From an uncultured Micrococcaceae bacterium (GTDB lineage: Bacteria; Actinomycetota; Actinomycetes; Actinomycetales; Micrococcaceae): a stretch of DNA of 64,000 nt. A program made the translations under genes and the position numbers. The stretch's first letter is position 1, and every line of letters starts with the position of its first letter. The notes beneath the pieces were generated by a model. That model ran no database searches. It saw nothing but the letters and a program-made list of their open reading frames with translations, and was not told the DNA's origin. The DNA lies in the NCBI GenBank assembly GCA_947502645.1, contig CANNAD010000002.1, positions 682,001 to 746,000 of the forward strand, written 5' to 3'. Below, piece by piece: positions 42,272-52,631 of the stretch.

Positions 42272-43619
42272 ACCCCCCTTCCGGCGTCTCAACGGCTCCT
42301 GGGGTACCGCTGTTGTTACAGGATTGCTCAGCCTGATCGTTGGCGCCGTTTCCGGAAGGCCGGACGTCGCCGCCCTCGCCGCGCCGTTCATCATCGTCGC
42401 GATCGCAGGACTCCAGAACCTCACACTGTCCACGAGTGTGACAGCAGAGGTCGACGACGGCGCATCAACAGGCCACCATGCGCACGTCCGGTTCCGCTCA
42501 CCACCATCGGGAACCATCGCCGTCGTCAACGTCGCGGCACCCGGCACGCCCCTCCTGTGTCTGCTCGTACCGGACTCAGATACGCCCCCAGTAGTCATCA
42601 CGGATAGACCGCTCTCCGGGCGGTCCACCCTCCTGACGCACACGTACTCCGATCTCTGCCCCCTGGGCGTCACCAGTCAGCCGCCAGCAGTTGGTGCACC
42701 ACTTACCGAAACAGTGCTTCCACCCGTTAGAACTCTCGGGGAACAGCCACTACCGCCCCGACTCCGGGGAAGGACCGGCGCGCACACCTCGCGCCTGCCG
42801 GGTACCGGAACGGAATTCAGAGGGCTGTTCCCGTTTGCACACGGTGACGACGTCCGTCAGATCGACTGGCGTGCCACCGCGAGACAGGCTGACGACCGCC
42901 AGCAACTCATCGTCCGCGGAGCCCACGCAGAATCCGAGGCCGTCCTCACGCTCGTGGTGGACACTGCCGCTGACTACCCCATGGAAACCGCCCACTGGTT
43001 CGGAACCACGAGTGGTCCGCTGACGGAACCGTCATCACTGCATCTGGCCCGGACCGGTACGACGGCGGTCGCAGCAACCTATCTGACCGGCGGAGACCGC
43101 GTCGGACTTTCCGAACTGTCCGGTCTGACCAAGCCGCTACGGGCACTATCCGGACGGCGCCAACTGCAACTCATCAGATCGCGCCTGGCCCAGTACACAG
43201 CGCACCCACGCACAGAACGGACCACGCGCGAACAGCAGGTCGCCTCGTCATCGCTGATCATGGTGTTCTCACCCTTCATGGATGACGACCCAGCCGATCA
43301 GCTCCTGCGATGGCACAAGCTGGGCCACCGCGTCATCGGCATCGACACCATGCCGCATCTGAGACACACCGTCACCGATCGACATGAACAGACAGCGGTG
43401 AGGCTAAGCCTCCTCCAGCGCTCCGTCATCATCCGCGGACTCACCCAGGCCGGGATCCCCGTACTGGGCCACCGGAGCGAAAACCCGCACATCGACGACG
43501 CCGCGCCCCACCGCTCCGGTCCGGATGCAATACCCGAACAACTGGATCTCGCCCCCGGACTCGCCATGCTCCACAGGCACCGCCCCAAAGCCCACGCCAC
43601 CGCTGCGAGGGCTCGATGA
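42261..43619 (+). CDS. DUF58 domain-containing protein
   Basis: FRGLFPFAHGDDVRQIDWRATARQ motif. Confidence 0.92.
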   Translation: MPSRPPFRRLNGSWGTAVVTGLLSLIVGAVSGRPDVAALAAPFIIVAIAGLQNLTLSTSVTAEVDDGASTGHHAHVRFRSPPSGTIAVVNVAAPGTPLLCLLVPDSDTPPVVITDRPLSGRSTLLTHTYSDLCPLGVTSQPPAVGAPLTETVLPPVRTLGEQPLPPRLRGRTGAHTSRLPGTGTEFRGLFPFAHGDDVRQIDWRATARQADDRQQLIVRGAHAESEAVLTLVVDTAADYPMETAHWFGTTSGPLTEPSSLHLARTGTTAVAATYLTGGDRVGLSELSGLTKPLRALSGRRQLQLIRSRLAQYTAHPRTERTTREQQVASSSLIMVFSPFMDDDPADQLLRWHKLGHRVIGIDTMPHLRHTVTDRHEQTAVRLSLLQRSVIIRGLTQAGIPVLGHRSENPHIDDAAPHRSGPDAIPEQLDLAPGLAMLHRHRPKAHATAARAR

Positions 43620-44143
43620 CGCTACCCCAGAACAACCCAGACTCACCCCAGCCCCGAATCCAGACACAAGGAGCCATCAACGACATCCTCCTGCGAAGCA
43701 TCGCCTTCATCCTCGCGTTGCTGCTGGGACTCCCCCTATGGACGCCCACTCCATGGGCGCTGCTCCCCGCCGCAGCTTTTGCGCTCGCCGTGTACTTCGC
43801 CAGTCCGGCCACAAACCTGCTGATGCTGTTGACCCTGAGCGTCAGTTACATGGTTGCCGCACCCCGGGACTCACTGATCCTTCTCCTGTACGTATTGGGA
43901 CTGCACGTACTATTCGCGGCCATGGCACTGCTGAGCCGCACCGCCCGTGGATCATTGATCCCCCTCGAGGTCCTGAAGATGATGGCGAAACAGAACCTTC
44001 CCCTGCAGGCGCTATCCCAGGCGCTGGCCGCCGTCGCGCTCCTGGCCGGAGATGCCGAAGGTCCGGTGATCGTCGTCGCCGCCGGTGGCCTGGCCCTCTG
44101 TATTCTGGCGCTCTGGCTGGCGCGGGCCCATGCACGGCGATAG
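43616..44143 (+). CDS. Uncharacterised polytopic membrane protein of the MoxR operon
   Basis: 175 aa, multiple TM; ATGA overlap with DUF58 gene. Confidence 0.72.
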   Translation: MTLPQNNPDSPQPRIQTQGAINDILLRSIAFILALLLGLPLWTPTPWALLPAAAFALAVYFASPATNLLMLLTLSVSYMVAAPRDSLILLLYVLGLHVLFAAMALLSRTARGSLIPLEVLKMMAKQNLPLQALSQALAAVALLAGDAEGPVIVVAAGGLALCILALWLARAHARR

Positions 44144-44187
44144 GCAAACAGGCACCGGCCGCTGCGGGCACTAGACTGGGAACAATC

Positions 44188-47100
44188 ATGGCTCTGAAGA
44201 TCATCTACCCACCGGATCTGCCCGTATCCTCCCGTAAAACCGACATTCTGACGGCGATAGCCTCAAATCAGGTCACCATCATCGCCGGCGAGACCGGATC
44301 GGGAAAGACCACCCAGATACCCAAAATGTGTCTGGAACTCGGCCTCGCGGAGCGCGGTCTCATCGGCCACACGCAGCCGCGGCGGCTGGCCGCCCGCTCC
44401 GTTGCCGAGCGCATCGCCTCCGAACTGGACGTGGAACTCGGACAGGAAGTGGGATATCAGGTCCGCTTCACCGCCGAAACCGGATCCCAGACCATGATCA
44501 AGGTGATGACAGACGGCATCCTGCTGGCCGAGATCCGAAATGACCCGCTGCTGAAGAAGTACAGCACTCTCATAATTGACGAAGCTCACGAGCGCAGCCT
44601 GAACATCGACTTCATCCTGGGATACCTGAAGCGGATTCTTCCTCAGCGGCCAGATCTCAAGGTAATCATCACCTCGGCGACCATCGATACCGAACGATTC
44701 GCCAACCATTTCGCAGCCGACGAAGCCCTTGCCAAGCCAACACCGGCACCCGTGATCGAGGTATCCGGACGCACGTATCCGGTCGAGATCCGGTATCGCC
44801 CGCTGAACCTGCCGGCCGGCCAATCGGATGACGAGGACGTTGATGAGCTCGAGGAGGACCGGGATCCTCTTGATGCGGTCTGCGATGCCGTGATCGAACT
44901 TGCCAAGGAGCCGCCGGGCGACATCCTCGTATTCTTCTCCGGCGAGCGCGAGATCCGCGACGCAGCGGACGCCCTCCGTCAGGTCCTCCAGCACAATCGT
45001 CGTCTGGCAGGCACCGAGATCCTGCCGCTCTTCGCGCGTTTGTCCCTGGCGGAGCAGCATAAGGTCTTCAGCCCAGGCCGCAATCGGCGGATCGTCCTGG
45101 CGACAAATGTTGCGGAAACATCGCTCACCGTACCGGGGATCAAGTATGTGATCGACACCGGTACGGCCCGTATTTCCCGCTATTCGCACAGGACGAAAGT
45201 TCAGCGTCTTCCGATCGAGCGAATTTCGCAGGCGTCCGCGAATCAACGCTCGGGACGTTGCGGCCGTGTCAGCGACGGGATTGCGATCCGGCTCTACTCC
45301 GAAGAGGATTTTGAGGCCCGCCGGGAGTTTACGGACCCTGAAATCCTGCGCACCAACCTTGCTTCAGTCATACTCCAGATGGCGGCCATGGGTGTTGCCC
45401 AGGGACCCAAGGACGTGGCGAACTTCCCCTTTGTGGAGCCTCCCGAGTCGAAGGCAGTCAACGACGGCGTCTCTCTCCTGCGCGAGCTCGGCGCGTTGAA
45501 GTCCGACGGCGGCATTTCGTCTGTCGGTCGCCAACTGTCGCAGCTGCCCGTTGATCCCCGGCTGGGCCGCATGATCGTGGAGGCAGACAAGCGGGGCTGT
45601 GTTCGGGAGCTTATGGTCCTTGCGGCGGCGCTGACCATTCAGGATCCGCGCGAGCGCCCGCAAAAGGACGATGGAACGAGACTTCAGCAGGCCACCGAAA
45701 AGCATAAGCGCTTCGTTGACGAGAACTCGGATTTCACCGGTTTCCTCAACCTCTGGAACTACGTTCAGCAGCAGCAGAAGGAACTCTCGTCCACTCAGTT
45801 CCGCAAGCTCTGCCGGAACGATTTCCTGAACTATCTCCGGATCCGGGAGTGGCAGGATCTTTTCGCTCAGTTGAAGCAGATCGCAAAACCGTTGGGCATT
45901 ACCCTGGACCCCGGTCCGGTAGACCCTGTGGGCCGGGATCAGCCAGTTCATATGAGCCTGCTGGCTGGCCTTCTCAGCCACATTGGTCTTTATGACCAGC
46001 GCAAGCGTGAGTATGCGGGAGCCCGTGGCACGCGTTTTGCGATTTTCCCGGGGTCCGCACTGTTCAAGAAGAGTCCAGACTGGGTCATGTCCGCAGAGCT
46101 GGTGGAGACGTCCCGGCTGTGGGCGCGCGTAGTCGCAAAATTTGATCCGTTGTGGGCGGAAGAACTGGCGCCGGACCTCGTGAAGAGGAGTTACAGCGAG
46201 CCCCATTGGTCCAGCCGGATGGGATCGGTGATGGCCTATGAGAAGGTCATGCTCTACGGCGTGCCCATTGTGCCCCAGCGCAGGATCAACTATGGGCGGA
46301 TCGATCCGGAGCTGAGCCGCGAAATGTTCATCCGGCATGCTCTCGTGGAGGGCGATTGGAAGACGCACCACAAGTTCTTCGCGCGGAACAGGTCCCTCCT
46401 GGAGGAAGTGGACGAGCTCGAAAGCCGCATGCGCCGTCGGGATCTGCGGGTGGATGATGAGGCGCTTTTCACCTTCTATGATCAGCGCATCGGGCCGAAC
46501 GTTGTTTCAGAGCGTCACTTCGACAAGTGGTGGAAGCAGGCACGCCAGCATGATCCGAGCCTTCTCGACCTGACAACGGACGCTCTGCTCAGCGAGCAGG
46601 CTGCCGATCTGGACGAGGCCTCCTTCCCCAAGACGTGGGAGCATGGCGGCTTCACTCTTCCCCTGAGCTATGAGTTCTCCCCCGCCGGTAACAGCCCTTC
46701 CGACGGCGTCACCGTGAGCGTTCCGGTGTTGTTCCTCAACCAGCTCGACGCCAGGCCCTTCCAGTGGCAGATTCCGGGGCTTCGTGCCGAGCTCATCACG
46801 TCTTTGATCAAGTCGCTGCCCAAGCAGGTGCGGAAGAACTTCATTCCGGCTCCCGACGTCGCGCGTGCAGCTGCTGCGATGCTTGAGTCTGATTTTGTTC
46901 CCGGTGATGACCCGCTGGAACCGTCGCTGGAGCTGGCGCTACGCCGGTTGAAGGGCCATGTGATACCTGCGGGATCGTGGAACTGGGATGCGGTTCCAGT
47001 GCATTTGCGGATGTCGTTCCAGGTGGTCGACAGCAAGGGCTGTATTCTCGGCGAGGGCATGGATCTGGCGGCCCTCCAGGAAGAGCTGGCCCCGGCAACC

Positions 47101-48078
47101 CGACGAGCGATCGCAGATTCTCTGGGCGCCACTCCTGCCACGGTCCGGCCAGCCTCCGCACCTGCTCGCCCTAATGCCGGTGCCGCTGGCGTGCCGCAGG
47201 CTTCTGGCATTGCCGAGCAGAGTGGGTTGACTGCCTGGCCGGGCGATGCTGTCGACAAGCAGGTGGAACGGCTCGTGGGCGGACACACGGTGACCGGCTA
47301 TCCAGCGCTCGTGGACGAAGGGACCAGCGTCGCGCTTCGCATCTTCCAGTCGGCGGCCGAGCAACGCTCTGCCATGCGCGGAGGTGTCATTCGCCTACTC
47401 GCCCTGAAGGTTCCCTCGCCGTCGCGGTACGTTCTGGACCACCTGAGCAACAAGGAAAAGCTGACCTTCAGCCAGAACCCGCATGGAAGCACCGCTTCGC
47501 TCATCGATGACTGCACGCTGGCCGCCATCGACAAGCTTGTTCCCGATGAGCTCCCATGGTCATTGGCCAGCTTCGACGCCTTGTATGAGCATGTGCGGGC
47601 TGAACTGATCGACACCGTCTTCGTCATCACGAAGCTCGTGGAAGAAACTCTTTCCCTGGCGCGGTCGGTATCCCGAGGCATCAAAGGTTCCTCGAGCCTG
47701 ACCTTGATATCCGCACTCAACGACATGCGCAGTCAGTTGGAGCAGCTGGTCTTTCCTGGCTTCGTGGCTCGCACTGGTTACGCGCAGCTGAGCCAGCTGC
47801 CCCGATACCTGCGCGGCATGGAGCGGCGGCTGGAAAAACTCCCAACCGCCGTCTCCCGTGACGCGGAGTCCATGGCCGTCGTCCAGAAGCTCGAGGACGA
47901 CTATGACGACGCCGTCGCCGCCCTCACGCCCCGGGGCCGGACGCCGGAGTCCATCCGCGCCATTCGCTGGATGATCGAGGAGCTGCGCATCAGCTACTTT
48001 GCCCAGGATCTGGGGACAGCCTATTCAGTCTCCGAGAAACGAATCCGCAATGCTCTGACAGAGGCGCTTGCGCGGTAG
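44188..48078 (+). CDS. hrpA: ATP-dependent RNA helicase HrpA
   Basis: GETGSGKTTQIPKMCLELG, IIDEAHERSLNIDF, QRSGRCGRV; start at MALKIIYPP. Confidence 0.96.
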   Translation: MALKIIYPPDLPVSSRKTDILTAIASNQVTIIAGETGSGKTTQIPKMCLELGLAERGLIGHTQPRRLAARSVAERIASELDVELGQEVGYQVRFTAETGSQTMIKVMTDGILLAEIRNDPLLKKYSTLIIDEAHERSLNIDFILGYLKRILPQRPDLKVIITSATIDTERFANHFAADEALAKPTPAPVIEVSGRTYPVEIRYRPLNLPAGQSDDEDVDELEEDRDPLDAVCDAVIELAKEPPGDILVFFSGEREIRDAADALRQVLQHNRRLAGTEILPLFARLSLAEQHKVFSPGRNRRIVLATNVAETSLTVPGIKYVIDTGTARISRYSHRTKVQRLPIERISQASANQRSGRCGRVSDGIAIRLYSEEDFEARREFTDPEILRTNLASVILQMAAMGVAQGPKDVANFPFVEPPESKAVNDGVSLLRELGALKSDGGISSVGRQLSQLPVDPRLGRMIVEADKRGCVRELMVLAAALTIQDPRERPQKDDGTRLQQATEKHKRFVDENSDFTGFLNLWNYVQQQQKELSSTQFRKLCRNDFLNYLRIREWQDLFAQLKQIAKPLGITLDPGPVDPVGRDQPVHMSLLAGLLSHIGLYDQRKREYAGARGTRFAIFPGSALFKKSPDWVMSAELVETSRLWARVVAKFDPLWAEELAPDLVKRSYSEPHWSSRMGSVMAYEKVMLYGVPIVPQRRINYGRIDPELSREMFIRHALVEGDWKTHHKFFARNRSLLEEVDELESRMRRRDLRVDDEALFTFYDQRIGPNVVSERHFDKWWKQARQHDPSLLDLTTDALLSEQAADLDEASFPKTWEHGGFTLPLSYEFSPAGNSPSDGVTVSVPVLFLNQLDARPFQWQIPGLRAELITSLIKSLPKQVRKNFIPAPDVARAAAAMLESDFVPGDDPLEPSLELALRRLKGHVIPAGSWNWDAVPVHLRMSFQVVDSKGCILGEGMDLAALQEELAPATRRAIADSLGATPATVRPASAPARPNAGAAGVPQASGIAEQSGLTAWPGDAVDKQVERLVGGHTVTGYPALVDEGTSVALRIFQSAAEQRSAMRGGVIRLLALKVPSPSRYVLDHLSNKEKLTFSQNPHGSTASLIDDCTLAAIDKLVPDELPWSLASFDALYEHVRAELIDTVFVITKLVEETLSLARSVSRGIKGSSSLTLISALNDMRSQLEQLVFPGFVARTGYAQLSQLPRYLRGMERRLEKLPTAVSRDAESMAVVQKLEDDYDDAVAALTPRGRTPESIRAIRWMIEELRISYFAQDLGTAYSVSEKRIRNALTEALAR

Positions 48079-48079
48079 C

Positions 48080-48505
48080 TCACTCAGGCACGTGGGCATC
48101 GTGGCCTGCGTCGCGAAGACCCCGCCGTAGTTTTGCCGCCGCCTCATCCATGGACGACGGCTCCGGGTTCTCGTCAACCCGGGTGAAGTCGAAGTCTGCC
48201 ATCGAGGTGGCAGGAAAGACGTGAAGGTGAAGGTGATCCACCTCGAACCCGGCAATCACGAGACCGGCGCGCTCAGCGTCGAAGGCCTCTTGCTGGACGT
48301 TGCCGATGGCAGTGGCCACTTCCATCAGACGCGCCATCAGGGCCGGCGGCGCGTCCGTCCACGCGCTGATCTCCTCACGCGGGACCACGAGGGTGTGGCC
48401 AGGCGTCAACGGTGCAATGGTCAGGAAGGCGACGACGTCGTCATCCTTCCAGATGAACCGGCCCGGAAGATCGCCGTCAATGATTTTGGTGAAAAGCGTA
48501 CTCAT
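48080..48505 (-). CDS. HIT family hydrolase
   Basis: APLTPGHTLVVPREEI, HLHLHVFP. Confidence 0.95.
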   Translation of the reverse strand: MSTLFTKIIDGDLPGRFIWKDDDVVAFLTIAPLTPGHTLVVPREEISAWTDAPPALMARLMEVATAIGNVQQEAFDAERAGLVIAGFEVDHLHLHVFPATSMADFDFTRVDENPEPSSMDEAAAKLRRGLRDAGHDAHVPE

Positions 48506-48515
48506 TCTTTGCTCC

Positions 48516-49373
48516 TTAGGCGCGGCCGGTCGGTATCGCAGAGCTGGTCAGGGTTTCCACCGGCAGGTCCGCTCTGGAGGACCATTGGGACCAGGAACCC
48601 GGGTAGAGCGCGGCGTTGAACCCTGCGACCTCAAGGGCGGCGACCTCGTGTGCAGCAGTGATTCCCGAGCCACAGTAGACCGCGACGTCAGCCGTATCGG
48701 TCAGACCCAGCGACTCGAACCGATGACGTAGTTCCGCTGCAGATCGGAACGTCTGGTGGGTGGTCAGATTCTCTGACGTAGGAGCAGATACTGCGCCGGG
48801 AATATGGCCGGCCTTCGCATCGATCGGCTCAACCTCGCCGTGGTAACGCTCAGCTGCGCGGGCATCGAGCAACACCCCGTCGCGGGCGATAGCGGGCACC
48901 GCATCAATACCGGCGATGGGCATGGACCCTGCTGTCAGCGTGACGTTACCCAGGCAGTGCTGCTCCTCGCCGCCCTCGGCCTCATACCCGGCTGCCTTCC
49001 AGGCGGTCAGGCCGCCGTCGAGCAGATAGACGTCCGTGATTCCGCCATGGCGCAGCAGCCACCAGAGGCGGGCTGCGGACAAGTTTCCGCAATCATCGTA
49101 GACAACGACGACGTCCCCGTTGCTGATCCCCCACTGGCGCGCAGACTCCTGCAAGGCGTCCAGTTCCGGCAATGGGTGTCTTCCCTCGCCGGGAGACGGC
49201 TTCGCCGCAAGTTCAGATTCCAGATCCACATACACGGCACCTGGAACATGGGCTTCAACGTAGTGTTCGCGGCCATGGGGATCGCCCAGGCTCCAGCGGA
49301 CATCGAGTACGACGGTGTGCTGGCCGGAGGTCATCCGCTCCTGCAACGTCTGTACATCCATGAGGGTCTTCAC
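48516..49373 (-). CDS. Sulfurtransferase (rhodanese / 3-mercaptopyruvate sulfurtransferase type)
   Basis: Two rhodanese domains; VAVYCGSGITAAHEVAAL active-site loop. Confidence 0.93.
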   Translation of the reverse strand: MKTLMDVQTLQERMTSGQHTVVLDVRWSLGDPHGREHYVEAHVPGAVYVDLESELAAKPSPGEGRHPLPELDALQESARQWGISNGDVVVVYDDCGNLSAARLWWLLRHGGITDVYLLDGGLTAWKAAGYEAEGGEEQHCLGNVTLTAGSMPIAGIDAVPAIARDGVLLDARAAERYHGEVEPIDAKAGHIPGAVSAPTSENLTTHQTFRSAAELRHRFESLGLTDTADVAVYCGSGITAAHEVAALEVAGFNAALYPGSWSQWSSRADLPVETLTSSAIPTGRA

Positions 49374-49517
49374 AAGATCTCCTAGATAAATGTGACCGAG
49401 TACACACTCAGTCCTGACTCCGCAAGTTCACCACACTGCGGCGCGGCACGCCAAAGCGGATTCCGGGGCAAGAGAAAATGATCCGGGGCGCAGCTGGGAA
49501 ACTTGTAGGCTGAGAGA

Positions 49518-50612
49518 GTGAACAGCCTCAAAAACCTCGCCGACCGGGACTGGGCAGCGAACGCCATCCGCCGCATCGAAACGGAAAACAACCGCTCAGC
49601 CGATACCCATCTGCACGCCATTCCTCTGCCCGAACACTGGGGCATCGAGTTGTTCCTCAAGGACGAATCGACGCATCGGACCGGCAGCCTCAAACACAGG
49701 TTGGCTCGCTCGCTGTTCCTTTTTGGGCTCGTCAACGGTTGGATTACCGAGGGGACCACCATCGTGGAGGCCTCCAGCGGTTCCACTGCGGTCTCCGAAG
49801 CCTACTTCGCCCAGCTACTCAACCTGCCGTTCATCGCGGTGATGGCCCGCACCACCAGCCCCGAGAAGGTTTCGCTCATCGAGAAGTTCGGCGGATCGTG
49901 TCACTTCGTGGATCATGCCTCCGAGGTCTACGCCAAAGCCGAGGACCTCGCCCGGTCCACCGGCGGGCACTACATGGACCAGTTCACCTATGCTGAGCGT
50001 GCCACCGACTGGCGCGGCAACAACAACATCGCAGAGTCCATCTTTGAGCAGTTGGCACTCGAAGAACACCCCATACCCGAATGGGTTGTCGTCGGCGCCG
50101 GCACAGGGGGCACCAGCGCCACCATCGGCCGCTACCTGCGGTACCACCGGCACCGAACCGCGCTGGCCGTCGTCGACCCGGAAAATTCTGCCTTCTACCC
50201 GGGGTGGGCTGACCGATCATCGAGCCCTACCGGCAAGCCCTCCCGGATCGAAGGTATTGGCCGGGCCCGGTTGGAGCCCAGTTTCGTTCCTGACGTCATC
50301 GATCACATGATTCAGGTACCCGACGCCGGTTCGATCGCCGCCATGCGGCATCTGGCAACCTTGACAGGGTTCCATGCCGGACCGTCAACGGGCACAAACC
50401 TCTGGGGTGTATGGCAGCTCATGGCGAGAATGATCGCGGACGGGCGTCGCGGAAGCATTGTCTCCCTCATGTGCGACGGCGGTGACCGCTACGCGTGCAC
50501 CTATTACGACGACAAGTGGCTGGAGACCCAGGATCTGAATCCGGATCGGCATTCACAGGTCATCGAACGCTTCTTCGCCACAGGACAGTGGGACGACGGC
50601 GCCATCCGGTGA
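49518..50612 (+). CDS. PLP-dependent cysteine synthase/cystathionine beta-synthase-like protein
   Basis: [50 protein letters not shown]. Confidence 0.9.
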   Translation: MNSLKNLADRDWAANAIRRIETENNRSADTHLHAIPLPEHWGIELFLKDESTHRTGSLKHRLARSLFLFGLVNGWITEGTTIVEASSGSTAVSEAYFAQLLNLPFIAVMARTTSPEKVSLIEKFGGSCHFVDHASEVYAKAEDLARSTGGHYMDQFTYAERATDWRGNNNIAESIFEQLALEEHPIPEWVVVGAGTGGTSATIGRYLRYHRHRTALAVVDPENSAFYPGWADRSSSPTGKPSRIEGIGRARLEPSFVPDVIDHMIQVPDAGSIAAMRHLATLTGFHAGPSTGTNLWGVWQLMARMIADGRRGSIVSLMCDGGDRYACTYYDDKWLETQDLNPDRHSQVIERFFATGQWDDGAIR

Positions 50613-50615
50613 GAA

Positions 50616-51272
50616 CTACACGGTGACAGATTGGCCGGTTGTCAGGCTTTCATAAGCGGTCCCATAGGAACCGCCTATGGAGCGCAGGTGGCTCTCGACC
50701 AGCCCCCTGCCGGCGTCGTTGACCAAGGCATCGTGAATCGGGAACGCTTTGTCCGGGCCCACCGCGATGACGAAATCGATCACTTCGGAGGTCTTGGACC
50801 AGGGAGCGTGCAGAGGAACCAGCAGGGTGTGAACCTGAGCATCCGGGGGAACAATGAATGAATCTCCGGGATGATAAACAGAGCCGTCGATGAGATAGCC
50901 CAGGTTGGCCACGACCGGTATCAGCGGATGAATCAGCGCATGCTGCCCACCCACAGCACGGACGGCAAAACCGGCCAGCTGGAGCTGGTCCCCGGATGCC
51001 AATGAATGGATGCGGGCACTCAACTCTGGGGCTGTCTGGCCCAACCGCGCTGCCACGGTTTCCGGGGCGTACAGCTCCAGCTCCGGATTACTCGACATAG
51101 ATTCCAGTACAGCGTCCTGATCTACATGGTCGGGATGCTCATGCGTAACAAGGACCGTGCCTGCACCTTCCAGAGCTTCTGGGACTTTGGAGAAAGACCC
51201 CGGATCAATGACCAGTACCTGCCCGTCCTTTTCAAGACGCACGCACGAGTGCCCGTATTTCGTCATTTTCAT
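50616..51272 (-). CDS. Metallo-beta-lactamase-fold hydrolase
   Basis: MKMTKYGHSCVRLEKDGQVLVIDPG, THEHPDHVD. Confidence 0.9.
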   Translation of the reverse strand: MKMTKYGHSCVRLEKDGQVLVIDPGSFSKVPEALEGAGTVLVTHEHPDHVDQDAVLESMSSNPELELYAPETVAARLGQTAPELSARIHSLASGDQLQLAGFAVRAVGGQHALIHPLIPVVANLGYLIDGSVYHPGDSFIVPPDAQVHTLLVPLHAPWSKTSEVIDFVIAVGPDKAFPIHDALVNDAGRGLVESHLRSIGGSYGTAYESLTTGQSVTV

Positions 51273-51310
51273 GCTGCAAGCGTACTCCCGACCGGGCCCG
51301 GGGTACGGGG

Positions 51311-51799
51311 GTGGCTGATATTCTGAAGAAGAATTCCGTTCCGCCACAGGAGGCTCCCATTCACAACGATCACGCTGCGAAGGAAACGGGTCAGGCAGCG
51401 AAAGCGCCTGTACAGCGGATGACGAAGCAGCGCCTTGCCGTCAGTACAACACTGGACAGCCTTGAGGACTTCGTCAGCGCCCAGGAACTGTACCGGCTGA
51501 TGCATGAGCGGGGATACACAGTATCCATGGCCACCGTGTATCGCATCCTGCAGTCCATGTCGGACGATCAGCTCGTCGATGTTCTTCGAAGCGGCGACGG
51601 CGAAGCCGTATACCGCCGGTGCGCCGTCGAACACCACCACCATCACCTGCTGTGCCGAAAGTGCGGCAAGGCAGTGGAGATAGAAGCCCCAGCTTTCGAG
51701 CAGTGGGCCCTACGGGTTGCCGATGAGCACGGCTTTACGCAGGTTGCGCATACTGTGGAGATTTTCGGTCTGTGCCGCGAATGTTCCGCCGCCAGCTGA
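51311..51799 (+). CDS. zur: Fur-family transcriptional regulator, likely Zur
   Basis: SAQELYRLMHERGYTVSMATVYRILQSM, VEHHHHHLLCRKCGKAVEIE; adjacent to znu-type genes; N-terminal start uncertain. Confidence 0.9.
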   Translation: MADILKKNSVPPQEAPIHNDHAAKETGQAAKAPVQRMTKQRLAVSTTLDSLEDFVSAQELYRLMHERGYTVSMATVYRILQSMSDDQLVDVLRSGDGEAVYRRCAVEHHHHHLLCRKCGKAVEIEAPAFEQWALRVADEHGFTQVAHTVEIFGLCRECSAAS

Positions 51800-52631
51800 T
51801 GATCCGGCAGACCACGTAAATCAGGAATGACAGCGTGGTCACGTACGGACTGATCGGTATCCGTCCCCCGAGCGCAAGAAGCGTTCCACCCACCACTGAC
51901 GTCGTCGCAAACGCAACGCTGAGTACCACGACCAACGCCGGGGAGGACGTGACCCGTAGCGCGGCCGCTGCCGGGGTGATCAGCAGTGCGAGAACAAGAA
52001 GCGCGCCAACAACCTGAATGGACAGTGCCACGGATAGACCGAGCACGAACATGAACACCAGTGACAGCCCACGGACGGGCACGCCCCTGGCCTCGGCCTG
52101 ACCTGGGTCCACGCTGGCAAAAGTCAGTGGGCGCCAGATGATAGCCAGCACAATGACGACGACGGCGGCGCAGCTGGCCAACAAATTCAGCTGGACCGTA
52201 TCAACGGCCACAATCTGTCCCGTCAGCAGACCGAATTTGTTGACAGACCGGCCCTCGTGGAGCGCCAGAAAGAGAATGCCGAGGCCGAGCCCAAATGGCA
52301 TGACCACGCCGATAATTGAGTTGTGATCCCGTGCACGGAGTCCCATAAACGCCAAAAGCAGGGCTGCGATCACCGACCCGACCAGAGACCCCAGCACAAC
52401 GTTGGCCCCAATGAGCAGGGCAAACGCTGCTCCGGCAAAGGACAGCTCTGCGATGCCGTGGACAGCGAAAGCAAGATCGCGCATCATGACGAAGGTGCCG
52501 ACCAGCCCTCCGACGAGGCCAAGGATGACACCAGCCCAGAGCGAGTTCTGCACCAGGGGCAGCAACTGGGCGTAGTTGTCGAAATTGAACATTGAGTGCA
52601 GGATCTCCCCTGCGTCCAGGGCTGGCCTCAT
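51735..52631 (-). CDS. znuB: Zinc/manganese-type ABC transporter permease
   Basis: ABC-3 family polytopic protein; FAVHGIAELSFAGAAFALLIG. Confidence 0.92.
   Translation of the reverse strand: MRPALDAGEILHSMFNFDNYAQLLPLVQNSLWAGVILGLVGGLVGTFVMMRDLAFAVHGIAELSFAGAAFALLIGANVVLGSLVGSVIAALLLAFMGLRARDHNSIIGVVMPFGLGLGILFLALHEGRSVNKFGLLTGQIVAVDTVQLNLLASCAAVVVIVLAIIWRPLTFASVDPGQAEARGVPVRGLSLVFMFVLGLSVALSIQVVGALLVLALLITPAAAALRVTSSPALVVVLSVAFATTSVVGGTLLALGGRIPISPYVTTLSFLIYVVCRIISWRRNIRGTDRKSPQYAQPA

Noticed and set aside
43525-44187. N-terminal extension of the hrpA ORF
   Set aside because: Overlaps the end of the DUF58 gene and the 43616..44143 membrane gene in another frame; HrpA homology begins at MALKIIYPP (44188).
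45364-46371. 335-aa minus-strand ORF inside hrpA
   Set aside because: Antisense high-GC artefact in a clear hrpA reading frame.
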